Below, in pieces: positions 6,830-14,929 of a stretch of DNA of 21,246 nucleotides (positions within the stretch are counted from its first letter, which is position 1; every line of letters begins with the position of its first letter). The notes under the pieces are model-generated. The model searched no databases, had not been told where the DNA came from, and worked only from the letters and a program-made list of their open reading frames with translations. The translations under genes were made by a program, and so were the position numbers. Origin of the DNA: SZUA-186 sp041552135 (GTDB lineage Bacteria; Pseudomonadota; Gammaproteobacteria; UBA9214); NCBI GenBank assembly GCA_041552135.1, contig JBFELL010000031.1:1-21246 (forward strand), written 5' to 3'.

Positions 6830-7792
6830 ATGACCTGCCAGACAAGCAGATCCACCCGCCTCCTCCTGCTGGCACTGACCCTGCTTCTCACCTCGTGCGC
6901 AAGCAACGGTGTTAGTGACAAACCCGCCATCACTGTAGATGAAATCGAGCAATACCGGGGTAGCCATAGCGCATGGCTGTCTTCACTGCAGGCCGGCATG
7001 CCACTCGATACTGCACTCGGCCAGGTTCTTCCGTATCAGCAGTATTTTTTTCAATACAGGGAGAGCGGGCGTCTTTTCCAGTATTCCGAGGGAAAACTTC
7101 CCGTAACCGGGATACTGTTTGGCCTTTTATTCGAGGATGGTCGACTACAGAGCCTGCTGCTGGATCAGGACGTGGTCGATTTTTTCTACTGCCGGTTTAA
7201 CATGGCCGAACAGGCAAGACTGGCCAACAAGCAGCGGGGTGCATGGCACACAGGCGATTTCGGGAAAACCCTGGCCTGGGTCAGGCAGTGCAATCGCATT
7301 GGCACCAGGTACAACGACACCCCGAGAGCGCACCGAAAGGAGAACGGCAACGCAGGCGCGCATGCTGCCGAATCGATCATCCACGGGGTGGCGTTCGCCC
7401 CCTTGCTGCCGTTCGCCCTGGTTGGCATGGCAATCACCCCCGACGATGGAACGTCAGACTACGGCCAGCCGGAACGACTGGTGGAACTGGCCAGCCAGAT
7501 CGAGCCTGGCGTGACAAGCAAGTCAGACCTGGTACGAATCCTGGGGTATCCCTCATCGAACCTTGAAAAAACCGGAATATGGGAATATGTCTGGCCAGAT
7601 GCTCGCTTCGGATTTGTTGACGGGATAGTGCAATGGAGTGAATCGAGGTCGAAGTACTGGAAGGCCCCGCGAAACAGCTCCACGACATTCAAGCCAGGCT
7701 ACCGTTGCGAGCCCTCCGGGTCCGCGATCCCGAATAATCAGGAACAGGCTTTCGACCGCGCACCACAATTACCAAACCCGGCGGCCAGATAA
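6830..7792 (+). CDS. Putative lipoprotein with two BamE-like stretches
   Basis: A 320-aa protein from ATG 6830; an in-frame ATG at 6803 adds nine residues. The signal is TRLLLLALTLLLTSC with a good lipobox (LTSC, Cys23). Two stretches resemble the BamE/SmpA fold: about residues 50-110 (SLQAGMPLDTALGQVLP, later LLFEDGRLQSLLL) and about 225-275 (IEPGVTSKSDLVRILGYPSS, then GIWEYVWPDARFGFVDG). Between them lies a hydrophobic segment near 190-203 (AFAPLLPFALVGMAI) that may be a membrane helix. BamE-like domains occur in outer-membrane lipoproteins; a role in envelope assembly is only an inference. Fairly AT-rich compared with the 0-4.6 kb block. It is the last of the plus-strand run. Confidence 0.75.
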   Translation: MTCQTSRSTRLLLLALTLLLTSCASNGVSDKPAITVDEIEQYRGSHSAWLSSLQAGMPLDTALGQVLPYQQYFFQYRESGRLFQYSEGKLPVTGILFGLLFEDGRLQSLLLDQDVVDFFYCRFNMAEQARLANKQRGAWHTGDFGKTLAWVRQCNRIGTRYNDTPRAHRKENGNAGAHAAESIIHGVAFAPLLPFALVGMAITPDDGTSDYGQPERLVELASQIEPGVTSKSDLVRILGYPSSNLEKTGIWEYVWPDARFGFVDGIVQWSESRSKYWKAPRNSSTTFKPGYRCEPSGSAIPNNQEQAFDRAPQLPNPAAR

Positions 7793-8233
7793 AACACCGC
7801 GATTATCATGGATGGCCGCTACTGCCGCTCCCCGGCATCCCGCCCCGTTGAACGGGAACGGCAAACCACTAATCGGAACATGACTCTCAAACGGAACCTT
7901 CAGGCTACACCAACCGGGCATTTGGCCTATCGTCCAATCGCCGGACCTCATCCGCAAACACCAGGCGGATGTGACCCTTTGTTACCTGGAATATTTCAGG
8001 ATATTGATACACCAAGGGGCAGGAACCCGGTTTCGATACCAGGCATTCCGGTGCCTGCCCGGGAACTGCATTGATCGACATTGTCCGGCTGGAAACACGG
8101 CACTGGTTCGCGGGTTTGCTTAGCTAACGCAACCAGCAGCAGTCCGGTTTCCTTTCGTAATATGCGCCCTGCCGCTGCCTCGTTTATCAGAAAATCCAGC
8201 ATTGAATAGTGTGCAAAGAGCGCCGGATCCCTC
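7793..8233. other. 441-bp gap between convergent genes
   Basis: The genes on either side face each other. I see no convincing gene and no clear terminator hairpin with a T run. A short self-complementary CCCGTT-G-AACGGG lies at 7844-7856. The stretch 7886-7977 resembles 17241-17320 (separate entry). An 86-codon minus-strand frame at 7996-8256 was considered and not accepted. Confidence 0.6.
7886..7977. repeat. Degenerate intergenic repeat, copy 1
   Basis: Begins CTCAAACGGAACC and continues with TACACCA-CCGGGC, TCGCC-GACCTCA and CA-CAGGCG blocks that recur in the same order at 17241-17320, with one insertion of about 12 bases. Both copies are in non-coding gaps. No coding frame is shared. Confidence 0.6.
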
Positions 8234-10474
8234 TCAATCGACCCAGCCCAGGACATCCCTGATGACTGACCAGCGTGGCGGCCTTTCTGTTTTCACGGCA
8301 CCGCCCAGCATCCAGTAGTCATACAGCGACCCGACTGTGCCCCTGGCCTTCTCGGCGACGAGCCAGGCGTTGACGGCTTCCAGAAGATCCGTGTTTCCAC
8401 GGGCCACGGCGTATGACACGGGTATATTCACTGCAGGCTGGGGTACCACGATATTGAAGCTGGGATAAAGTACTGTCCAGGCCGCACCCTCCTCGGCCAT
8501 GTCGGCAATGGCATCGATCCCCTCGGCGTCCGCGGCAAGTATCCTGTCCTGCTCTACCATGTCCCGGATAGGCATAAGTCTTGCCTCCGGCAGGATGTCT
8601 CTGAGTAATGCAATCGACTCCCTGGCAGCATCCAGGCCAATATGAAGGGTGTCGCCGGCCGCACGCAGGGAATTCCAGTCACGGAATTCGTCCCGGCGGT
8701 GATCCCTGACGATCAGTCCCACGGACGATGTGTATACGGGTATGGTCATCCCGAACTTCAGGGTCCTGCCTTCAGAGACCGGCAGGCTTCGCATGTAAAT
8801 GTCACAGACGCCGGCATCAAGACGGCTTGCCGCTTCGTCTTCGTCACGTGCCGGGTAAAACTCGAGAGCGAGCTGTCTCCTGCCGGCCAGCCGGTGCGCC
8901 ATCGCGATATCGAAGCCCACGAGCTGGGGCGGCGATGCATTGTTGTAGAACGCGGACGGGTACTCGTTTGGCTGGTAGCATACCCTGAGCACACCCCGCT
9001 GCAGAATCTCGCTGAAGCCGGCGGGTTGCTGTCTGTCGCCAGGGCGCTCCGATAGTATTTCCCCATACACTGTTGCCGACTGGACCCCGTCTTGCAGTCG
9101 AAGGCTTTTCAATACCTCGTCCTTGGTATAGGGGGCGATGAGCACGTGCGTATAGAAAACATTCACTCCGGCGATCACCACCGAGACCAGCAGGGTGCTG
9201 GCCAGCACGTACTTCAGCAGGCGCAACCAGTGAAACTGCAGTTTCCCCAATATTGCCATGGTGCCTATGAGGCCAACACTTGCGTAGTGCATAACTGAAA
9301 CAAGCGTCGTGAAGCGAACCGTGATCACGTCAATGGACACGAATACCTGGAACAGGTCATTGGGCAGTTCGACGAAATCCAGGAGAAACGGCATGCTTAT
9401 CAAGGTCCCGGCAAACAGGCTGGGGATTCCCACGGCAATCAGGGCCGGGTATGCCGCCGGCGAAATACTCGAGCCGATGTACCAGCCCGCGAAAAGCACG
9501 AAGGTCAGGATCAGCACCGCCCCTGAACTGGGAAACGGGTAGACGGTCGGGATGAGCACTTCCACCGATGAGTTTGCCGTTTCACGGCGTGCGGGTTCCA
9601 CGGTTTTCCTGTCTGCAATCAGTTGCTTGCACTGTTCTATCAGCATGGGCACAACGATCAGCGCACTACCTGCCGCAAAGGCCGTAACAAGCGGCGTGCG
9701 CAAGGCCCGGCTGACATCGCCAAAGCGCAGCGGTGTCAAGGTAGCGATCAGTGCCGGTAGCAGCCATAAACTGACAACCAGTGCGATCAATGCATACAGG
9801 ACGATGAAGACCTGCAAACGCACCAGGTCCTCGATGGCAATCGTCCCCACCGTATTGGCTACAAGGGCGAAAACACCGAGCGGGGTCAGCCTGGTGATTA
9901 TCCCCAGCACCTTGACCAGCGCCGCAAGCAGCACAGACAGGGGTTCTATAAAAGCCTGTTTGTCCTTTACGCCGATCAGGGCCACACCCACCAGGATGCT
10001 GAACACCACGACAGCGGGAACAATCGCGTTGGCGTAGGAGTAAAACGGATTCGATGGAATGAACAGCCGGAGAAAGTCAGGCGCGACGCTTTCCTCGGCC
10101 AGGCTCGTGCTGAAGAATGAAGCAGACGGCCAGTCAGGAAAGGCCAGCGGCAACTGCATAACCACCAGGGCTGCAATCGCCCATAGCAGCAGAAGAATAC
10201 TGCCCCCCTTGATTGCAAGTCGCTTGACGGCATCGAAACTGATACTTCCAAGACCGGTAATCAGGGACAGCGAGATGTAGGGAATTACCGTTACCTGGAG
10301 AAGCTTGATGAAAGTGTCACCAACCACTTTCAGCGCACCGGCGAGTTCGCCCAGAAACAGGCCGGCAGCAATACCCAACACAAGGGCGATGAGCACCTGC
10401 TCGGAAAGAGCCAGCTTCCGCTTGCTGGATGCGCCTTCAGCGACATCCGGCTTATCTTTATCCTTGTCAGCCAT
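8234..10474 (-). CDS. SDF-family (DAACS) transporter fused to a periplasmic family-3 solute-binding domain
   Basis: A 746-aa protein. Residues about 20-415 follow the glutamate/dicarboxylate:cation symporter (SDF) fold: TM1 at LSEQVLIALVLGIAAGLFLG, the KLLQVTVIPYISLSLITGL element, the hairpin AFAAGSALIVVPML, and VRFTTLVSV in the last helix. An added helix at about 419-441, preceded by Arg417 and Lys421, would carry the chain to the periplasm. Residues about 488-725 are a family-3 solute-binding domain (GVLRVCYQPNEYPSAFY; LVGFDIAMAHRLA; DAGVCDIYMRSLPVSEGRTL). Canonical motifs are lost: HP1 SSS is S-A-L and TM7 NMDGT is PSSGA, so ordinary Na+/aspartate-type transport is doubtful. The frame is intact, so these are not decay. 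The start has an AAGG ribosome site. It could be a transporter of a different substrate or a sensor. Confidence 0.9.
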   Translation of the reverse strand: MADKDKDKPDVAEGASSKRKLALSEQVLIALVLGIAAGLFLGELAGALKVVGDTFIKLLQVTVIPYISLSLITGLGSISFDAVKRLAIKGGSILLLLWAIAALVVMQLPLAFPDWPSASFFSTSLAEESVAPDFLRLFIPSNPFYSYANAIVPAVVVFSILVGVALIGVKDKQAFIEPLSVLLAALVKVLGIITRLTPLGVFALVANTVGTIAIEDLVRLQVFIVLYALIALVVSLWLLPALIATLTPLRFGDVSRALRTPLVTAFAAGSALIVVPMLIEQCKQLIADRKTVEPARRETANSSVEVLIPTVYPFPSSGAVLILTFVLFAGWYIGSSISPAAYPALIAVGIPSLFAGTLISMPFLLDFVELPNDLFQVFVSIDVITVRFTTLVSVMHYASVGLIGTMAILGKLQFHWLRLLKYVLASTLLVSVVIAGVNVFYTHVLIAPYTKDEVLKSLRLQDGVQSATVYGEILSERPGDRQQPAGFSEILQRGVLRVCYQPNEYPSAFYNNASPPQLVGFDIAMAHRLAGRRQLALEFYPARDEDEAASRLDAGVCDIYMRSLPVSEGRTLKFGMTIPVYTSSVGLIVRDHRRDEFRDWNSLRAAGDTLHIGLDAARESIALLRDILPEARLMPIRDMVEQDRILAADAEGIDAIADMAEEGAAWTVLYPSFNIVVPQPAVNIPVSYAVARGNTDLLEAVNAWLVAEKARGTVGSLYDYWMLGGAVKTERPPRWSVIRDVLGWVD

Positions 10475-10822
10475 GCACCTTCAGCTAGATTATTGAAAAT
10501 ATTTTAAAGTGATGCGCATTTTACCTGTAATCTGTTTGTTCAGGCGACAGTGAGTGGCGAGCGGATATGAGTCGCTTCAGCATGCCCTTACCGGGACAAT
10601 CGGAGTGAGTTTTTGAAGCATCGCCAGTCAGACGTCAATCATCCGGATTTTCGGCGTCCCGGGAGTGGATGAGGCAACAGCGGGGGCGGATTCCGGGGAT
10701 GTTTCTGACTTTGAACGACTGGCCCCTGGCTAAAGGACAGGGATGACAGGTCCACATGAACACAATAATCCGCCCATCCTGCTGTATTATAAAGAGTTAC
10801 CGCAAACACCCATTCATGTGAT

Positions 10823-10864
10823 CGGGTATGATTCTCTCGCATCCATCCAGCTCATACCCGAGAG
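10823..10864 (+). promoter_or_regulatory. Stem-loop with alternative pairing upstream of DUF502 gene
   Basis: CGGGTATGA at 10823-10831 pairs perfectly with TCATACCCG at 10852-10860, leaving a 20-base loop. CTCTCG at 10834-10839, in that loop, can pair instead with CGAGAG at 10859-10864, which overlaps the right arm of the first stem. The two stems exclude each other. It lies about 130 bases before the DUF502 start. Function, if any, is unknown. Confidence 0.4.
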
Positions 10865-10982
10865 CGCAATTGACTCCAGTCAGCCAAAACAGTAGTCGGC
10901 AGGTTAACAGCCAGGTTGCCGTGGACCTGTTCAATCCGTACTCGCCTGAGCAGAAGGCAGGATACCGGGAGCAACAAGACAC

Positions 10983-10988
10983 AAGGAG
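10983..10988 (+). promoter_or_regulatory. Ribosome binding site setting the DUF502 start
   Basis: AAGGAG lies eight bases before the ATG at 10997. It favours this start over an in-frame ATG at 10916, whose extra 27 residues look non-native. Confidence 0.8.
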
Positions 10989-10996
10989 TACCCGCA

Positions 10997-11686
10997 ATGA
11001 GTGAACGTCGAATCTTTCACCTGATAACCCGTCCGCTAATGACCGGCATACTTGCCCTGCTGCCGGTCGGCCTGACGGTGGCCATTGTCGCCTGGCTGGT
11101 GAATTTCGTGGCGCGACTGCTGGGTCCGGGCAGCGACGCCGGCACCATGCTGAAGCGGGTGGGATGGAATATCGGCGAATCCGACTTCGGCGCCTATCTG
11201 GGTGGAATATTATTTGTCCTGTTGCTGGTTTACATGCTTGGCCTGCTGGTGGAAATCGGGCTCAAGAGCCGCTGGGAGCGCATCACCGATGGCCTGTCAT
11301 CCCGTATACCGTTCATCCGCACGGTATACGATGCCTCGAAAAAAATAACACGCATGCTTGAGCCCGGGGAAAGTGCCGATATGCGGTCCATGACGCCGGT
11401 CATATGCAACTTTGGCGGCGAATCGGGAACAGGATTTCCTGCTTTCCTGCCCACCAGCGAGACGTTCCCTTTCAATGGCGAGGACTATCAGGTGGTAATG
11501 ATCCCCACGGCGCCGGTGCCCTTTGGCGGCGCGATCATGTGCGTCCCGGAAAAATGCGTTACCCGTCTCGATTGCGGGATCGACGGCCTGTTGAATATCT
11601 ACATGTCCATGGGCACCATGGTACCCGAGTACATGAAAGCAATGGAGCAGGTGACCCGATCCTCCGGCAAAGACCCGGCTGCCTGA
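10997..11686 (+). CDS. DUF502 family inner-membrane protein
   Basis: A 229-aa protein of the DUF502 family, at the usual length. Two membrane helices are visible: about residues 15-40 (GILALLPVGLTVAIVAWLVN) and about 68-92 (GGILFVLLLVYMLGLLVEIG). The family-typical RIPFIRTVYDASKKI follows at about 107-121, and then a soluble domain with FPFNGEDYQVVMIPTAPVPFGG and a C-terminal GTMVPEYMKAMEQV close to the family's usual ending. Function is unknown for the family. The start is fixed by a strong AAGGAG. The next plus-strand gene is a mechanosensitive-channel gene about 300 bases downstream, but a separate promoter may lie before it, so joint transcription is not certain. Confidence 0.92.
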   Translation: MSERRIFHLITRPLMTGILALLPVGLTVAIVAWLVNFVARLLGPGSDAGTMLKRVGWNIGESDFGAYLGGILFVLLLVYMLGLLVEIGLKSRWERITDGLSSRIPFIRTVYDASKKITRMLEPGESADMRSMTPVICNFGGESGTGFPAFLPTSETFPFNGEDYQVVMIPTAPVPFGGAIMCVPEKCVTRLDCGIDGLLNIYMSMGTMVPEYMKAMEQVTRSSGKDPAA

Positions 11687-11740
11687 GTTCAACCCGCGCA
11701 GGTCAAGTGAAGGCTTTTCGCGACTGTTTTCATGTTTGTA

Positions 11741-11896
11741 ATGAACGTAGTTATTTATGGCGCCACTGGCGTTTACAGGGAACGGCAGGAGGTTTTCCAG
11801 CCTTTGTGCAGAAAATCCCTGAGTAAATCATTCGAATGGCCGGTGCCTGCAACGACACGGTCAATCAGCATGACTCGTTGTAAATATATAACGTAA
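11741..11896 (+). pseudogene. Possible remnant of a Rossmann-fold (NAD(P)-binding) gene start
   Basis: A 51-codon frame begins MNVVIYGATG, the classic first strand and glycine loop opening of NAD(P)-binding epimerase/reductase-type proteins, but from residue 12 on (YRERQEVFQPL...) the sequence no longer fits the fold and stops at 11894-11896. No ribosome site is present. It may be the 5' tip of a lost gene or a chance match over ten codons. Confidence 0.3.
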
Positions 11897-11915
11897 CGGT
11901 TCCGTCTTATCACAC

Positions 11916-11934
11916 TAAAATGTCAATGCATTGA
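11916..11934 (+). promoter_or_regulatory. Candidate -10 box and adjoining palindrome before the MscS-type gene
   Basis: TAAAAT at 11916-11921 could be a -10 box (no good -35 partner was found). It is followed at 11923-11934 by a perfect 12-base palindrome, TCAATGCATTGA, which could be an operator. Perfect 12-mers of this kind are expected a few times by chance in a window of this size. Confidence 0.3.
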
Positions 11935-11990
11935 TAGCCCGGATGTTGCGCAGGGAATATTGCGATGTATTGCAGATGGAGATGAATGCC

Positions 11991-14495
11991 ATGATGCGAT
12001 CCCCGATGAGGTGGATAGCCAGATCCAGCCGGCCCCTGGTGCAGATTACATTTTCCCTGCTGCTTGCACTGGCAGCCCCGATGTCAGGTGCAGAACTGTA
12101 CGTAGACACTGAACCAGACCCAAACCCGCTGCGACCTGCCGACACCTCGAGCCCGCGGGATACCCTGCGCAGCTTTCTGGAAAACGCGAACGAGGCCGTT
12201 GATGCCTGGCGCCGGGATGAATTGGACGCAAAGAGTACCCGCGCCTATCTGCGGGCAATGCAGACGCTCGATCTCGGTTCGACACCGCACAGTGACACAT
12301 GGTGGATCAGAACGGAACGCCTGCTGTTGTTGAAGGAACTCCTCGATCGCATCGAGTTACCACCCGAGAGTGCGATACCCGGCGATTCCGAAGTTGCCGA
12401 TGGCGCTGTTTTGCAGTGGACGATTCCCGATACCCGGATCACCATCGCCCGGATCGGGGAGGGTCCACGGGCTGGAGAGTTCCTGTTCTCCGCCGGGACG
12501 GTAGAGAAATTGCACAGGTATTACGCGCATGCAAGGCATTTGCCGTACAAGCCCGGCATCCCGGCCGGCTATTATGAAGACTGGGTCCGATCCGAGCGCA
12601 CAGACAGGGCGCGTGAACAGCGCATTCGCAACCGCCTGAAACCGGTCGACACGTCAAGTCCGCGATCCACCCTGGCGGGCTTTCTCGACAGCATCAACCG
12701 CGCCTATGCGCTGGTGATCGAAGCAGATGCAGCGCTTACGGCCACGCCGCCGACCATGACAATGCAGGAGGCCCGTGAGGTCGATATCGCGGCCGCCAAG
12801 CTTCTGCAGCGTGCCGTGCATACACTCGACCTGAGCCAGGTGCCTGAAGTGCTGCGCGATGACATTGGTTCCGAAACGGCCCTGCAGCTGAAAGAGATAC
12901 TGGACCGGATGCGGCTTCCGCCGGTGGATAGCGTACCCGACGCCCGGATGATCGCGGTTGCGCGGGAGCAGGCAGACGGGCCGATCCGCTGGCGGTACCC
13001 GAATACCGAGATCGAGATTGTGGAGCTCACGGAAGGCGCACAACAGGGGCAGTTTCTGTTCAGCGCCGACACCGTTGCGCGCACCGGGGATTTTTATGGG
13101 CAGATACGGGAGCATGCCTATCGTTCCGGCACCAGCCCGACCGAGTGGAAGTCCCCTGCCAAGTCAGAGGGCTTTTACGAGTACTATATTTCAACCGCCG
13201 GCTATATGGTGCCGCGCATCAACTTCCTGGGCCGGTTTGTCGAGGAGCTGCCTGCCTGGATGAAGACCGTGCACGGTGGGCAGACGCTCTGGCAGTGGGT
13301 CGCCACGCTCCTGTGTGTGCTGGCCTTCATATTGTTCGCCTGGGCGATCCACCGCCTTATCAGGCGTACGGCGCAAGGGCTGCATTCGCCACTGGATCAC
13401 TGGCTGACAATCCTGACACCCGTCGTTATTGCGACTGTCGCCGGTCTCCTGGCCGGCTTCATCAACAATGACATTAACGTAACGGGCCATCTGCGCAAGG
13501 CAGTCGTGACAGGTGGCAGCGTGATTGTTATCGCCATGGTGGCCTGGGCGGTGTTTCTGCTGTGCAAGGCTATTGCGGAGACCATAGTTGACAGGCCCCG
13601 AATGCATGAGAAAAGTTCCGAAGTGGCCCTGCTCAGGATCGGTGCGCGTGTCCTCGGCTTTCTACTCGGTGCCTGGATCGTCATCGGCGGTATTCGCGCA
13701 CTGGGGGCGGACCTCATACCGCTGCTTGCCGGCCTCGGTGTCGGCGGTCTCGCGCTCGCCCTGGCTGCTCAGAGTACGATCGCGAATTTCATCGGCGGCC
13801 TGATTCTCTATGTCAATAAACCGGTTCGGGTAGGAGAATTCTGTCGCTACGGGGAGGACCCCAACCCCGGCTGGCTGCGTATCGGCACGGTCGAGGAAAT
13901 CGGCCTGCTTTCGACGCGCCTCCGGGGCATCGACCGGACCGTAACGACGATCCCCAATGCCGAGTTTTCCAGGATGCATATCGTCAATCTCACCAAGCGT
14001 GACCAGCGGCTGCTCATGACCACGCTGCAGCTTCGGTACGAAACGACACCGGACCAGCTGCGTTACGTCCTCACCCGCCTGCGCGAACTGTTGCTGGGTC
14101 ACCCGATGGTGACGCCTGACCCCGCCCGTGTCCGGTTCGTCGGTTTCTCGGTCTATTCGCTCGATGTTGATATCTTCGCTTATCTGCGTTGTGTGGAGCA
14201 GGATACCTTTCTCGCCGTGCAGGAGGATCTGTTCCTGCGCATGGCTGACATCGTGAGCGAGGCCGGCAGCGGCTTCGCATTTCCCTCGCAGACAGCCTAC
14301 CTTGCCCGCGACGCGGGTCTTGACGACGAGCGGGCGACTACCGCTGAATCCAGGGTCAGTCAGCAACGGGCTGTCGGCAAGCTGCCGTTCCCCGAATTTG
14401 AGGAGGAAGAGCGCGAGAGGCTGGAAGATATTCTCGACTATCCGCCAAAGGGGTCTCGTGGCTACCAACCGCGTCCGGGTACGTCTGATACATAA
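11991..14495 (+). CDS. MscS-family mechanosensitive channel with duplicated periplasmic domain
   Basis: An 834-aa protein from ATG 11991, which has GGAG nine bases upstream; in-frame starts exist at 11931 (TTG), 11976 and 11982. A signal peptide (LVQITFSLLLALAAPMSGA) precedes a periplasmic region made of two related units, about residues 50-188 and 219-381, both opening with DTSSPR-TL--FL and both containing LKEILDR/LKELLDR-type helices followed by G-FLFSA-TV. Helices follow at about 435-456, 471-491, 508-528 and 548-570. The pore helix LGVGGLALALAAQSTIANFIGGLIL at about 582-606 and the beta domain with TVTTIPNAEFS are typical of MscS. It probably gates under membrane tension to release solutes; the duplicated domain may sense the cell wall or a ligand. 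It is followed by a long non-coding gap. Confidence 0.95.
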   Translation: MMRSPMRWIARSSRPLVQITFSLLLALAAPMSGAELYVDTEPDPNPLRPADTSSPRDTLRSFLENANEAVDAWRRDELDAKSTRAYLRAMQTLDLGSTPHSDTWWIRTERLLLLKELLDRIELPPESAIPGDSEVADGAVLQWTIPDTRITIARIGEGPRAGEFLFSAGTVEKLHRYYAHARHLPYKPGIPAGYYEDWVRSERTDRAREQRIRNRLKPVDTSSPRSTLAGFLDSINRAYALVIEADAALTATPPTMTMQEAREVDIAAAKLLQRAVHTLDLSQVPEVLRDDIGSETALQLKEILDRMRLPPVDSVPDARMIAVAREQADGPIRWRYPNTEIEIVELTEGAQQGQFLFSADTVARTGDFYGQIREHAYRSGTSPTEWKSPAKSEGFYEYYISTAGYMVPRINFLGRFVEELPAWMKTVHGGQTLWQWVATLLCVLAFILFAWAIHRLIRRTAQGLHSPLDHWLTILTPVVIATVAGLLAGFINNDINVTGHLRKAVVTGGSVIVIAMVAWAVFLLCKAIAETIVDRPRMHEKSSEVALLRIGARVLGFLLGAWIVIGGIRALGADLIPLLAGLGVGGLALALAAQSTIANFIGGLILYVNKPVRVGEFCRYGEDPNPGWLRIGTVEEIGLLSTRLRGIDRTVTTIPNAEFSRMHIVNLTKRDQRLLMTTLQLRYETTPDQLRYVLTRLRELLLGHPMVTPDPARVRFVGFSVYSLDVDIFAYLRCVEQDTFLAVQEDLFLRMADIVSEAGSGFAFPSQTAYLARDAGLDDERATTAESRVSQQRAVGKLPFPEFEEEERERLEDILDYPPKGSRGYQPRPGTSDT

Positions 14496-14929
14496 GATCA
14501 GTGAAGTTGCTCTCGATCCCGTGCACACCACCCGGCTGATTCAACACTGATACTGATCGAGGATATGGCCAGGCAGGTGGCCACCCGGGCAGTGCTCTGT
14601 TCCAAATTCAGTACCGTGGTTCCGAAACCGGATTTATTGCACCCCGCTACCTGAACGACGGCGCGCAAGGAGCAGGACCTGCGGGATGCCGGCGCGTGTC
14701 GTGAAAACCGGGAAGCCGCCATGCGGGTCTTTGAGACGCATCGCTCGAGCAGGCTTTTTTCATCCGCCTGCAATACAGGTGGCAAGGGAATGGCAGGTTG
14801 CAGGGTCGCTGACCGGTAGTTCGGATGGAGATAGCAAACGGCAAGCCCTGGCCTGTTGTCCGGAGTTCCTGTTCGGACCACAGGCAGGTGCCGGGTCTTT
14901 CTGCCGCATCAGTACCAATATTGCCTGCG
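14496..14929. other. 434-bp gap between convergent genes
   Basis: The MscS-type gene (plus) and the DUF2252 gene (minus) end toward each other. I found no family-like frame in any direction; all open frames are short and compositionally poor. A short T run at 14755-14760 follows a weak GC-rich context, but it is not a convincing terminator. Confidence 0.55.

Larger units (their letters stand above)
10475..10996. other. 522-bp gap between divergent genes
   Basis: Holds the upstream regions of the SDF fusion (minus) and DUF502 (plus) genes. The 10475-10530 part is AT-rich, fitting a promoter for the minus gene, but no clean -35/-10 pair was found. A TATTATAAAG stretch around 10785-10795 could be a -10 region on the plus strand. 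A stem-loop region at 10823-10864 is listed separately. Short frames here do not look like proteins. Confidence 0.5.

Noticed and set aside
7996..8256. 86-codon minus-strand frame overlapping the end of the SDF fusion gene
   Set aside because: Its amino acid balance is tolerable and an overlap start is possible, but it has no recognisable motif or ribosome site; evidence is too thin to call a gene.
13662..14531. 289-codon minus-strand frame
   Set aside because: It is antisense to the pore and beta domains of the MscS-type channel, which is certain.
14745..14765. Possible terminator with a T run
   Set aside because: No stable stem precedes the T run on the plus strand; left out as a feature.
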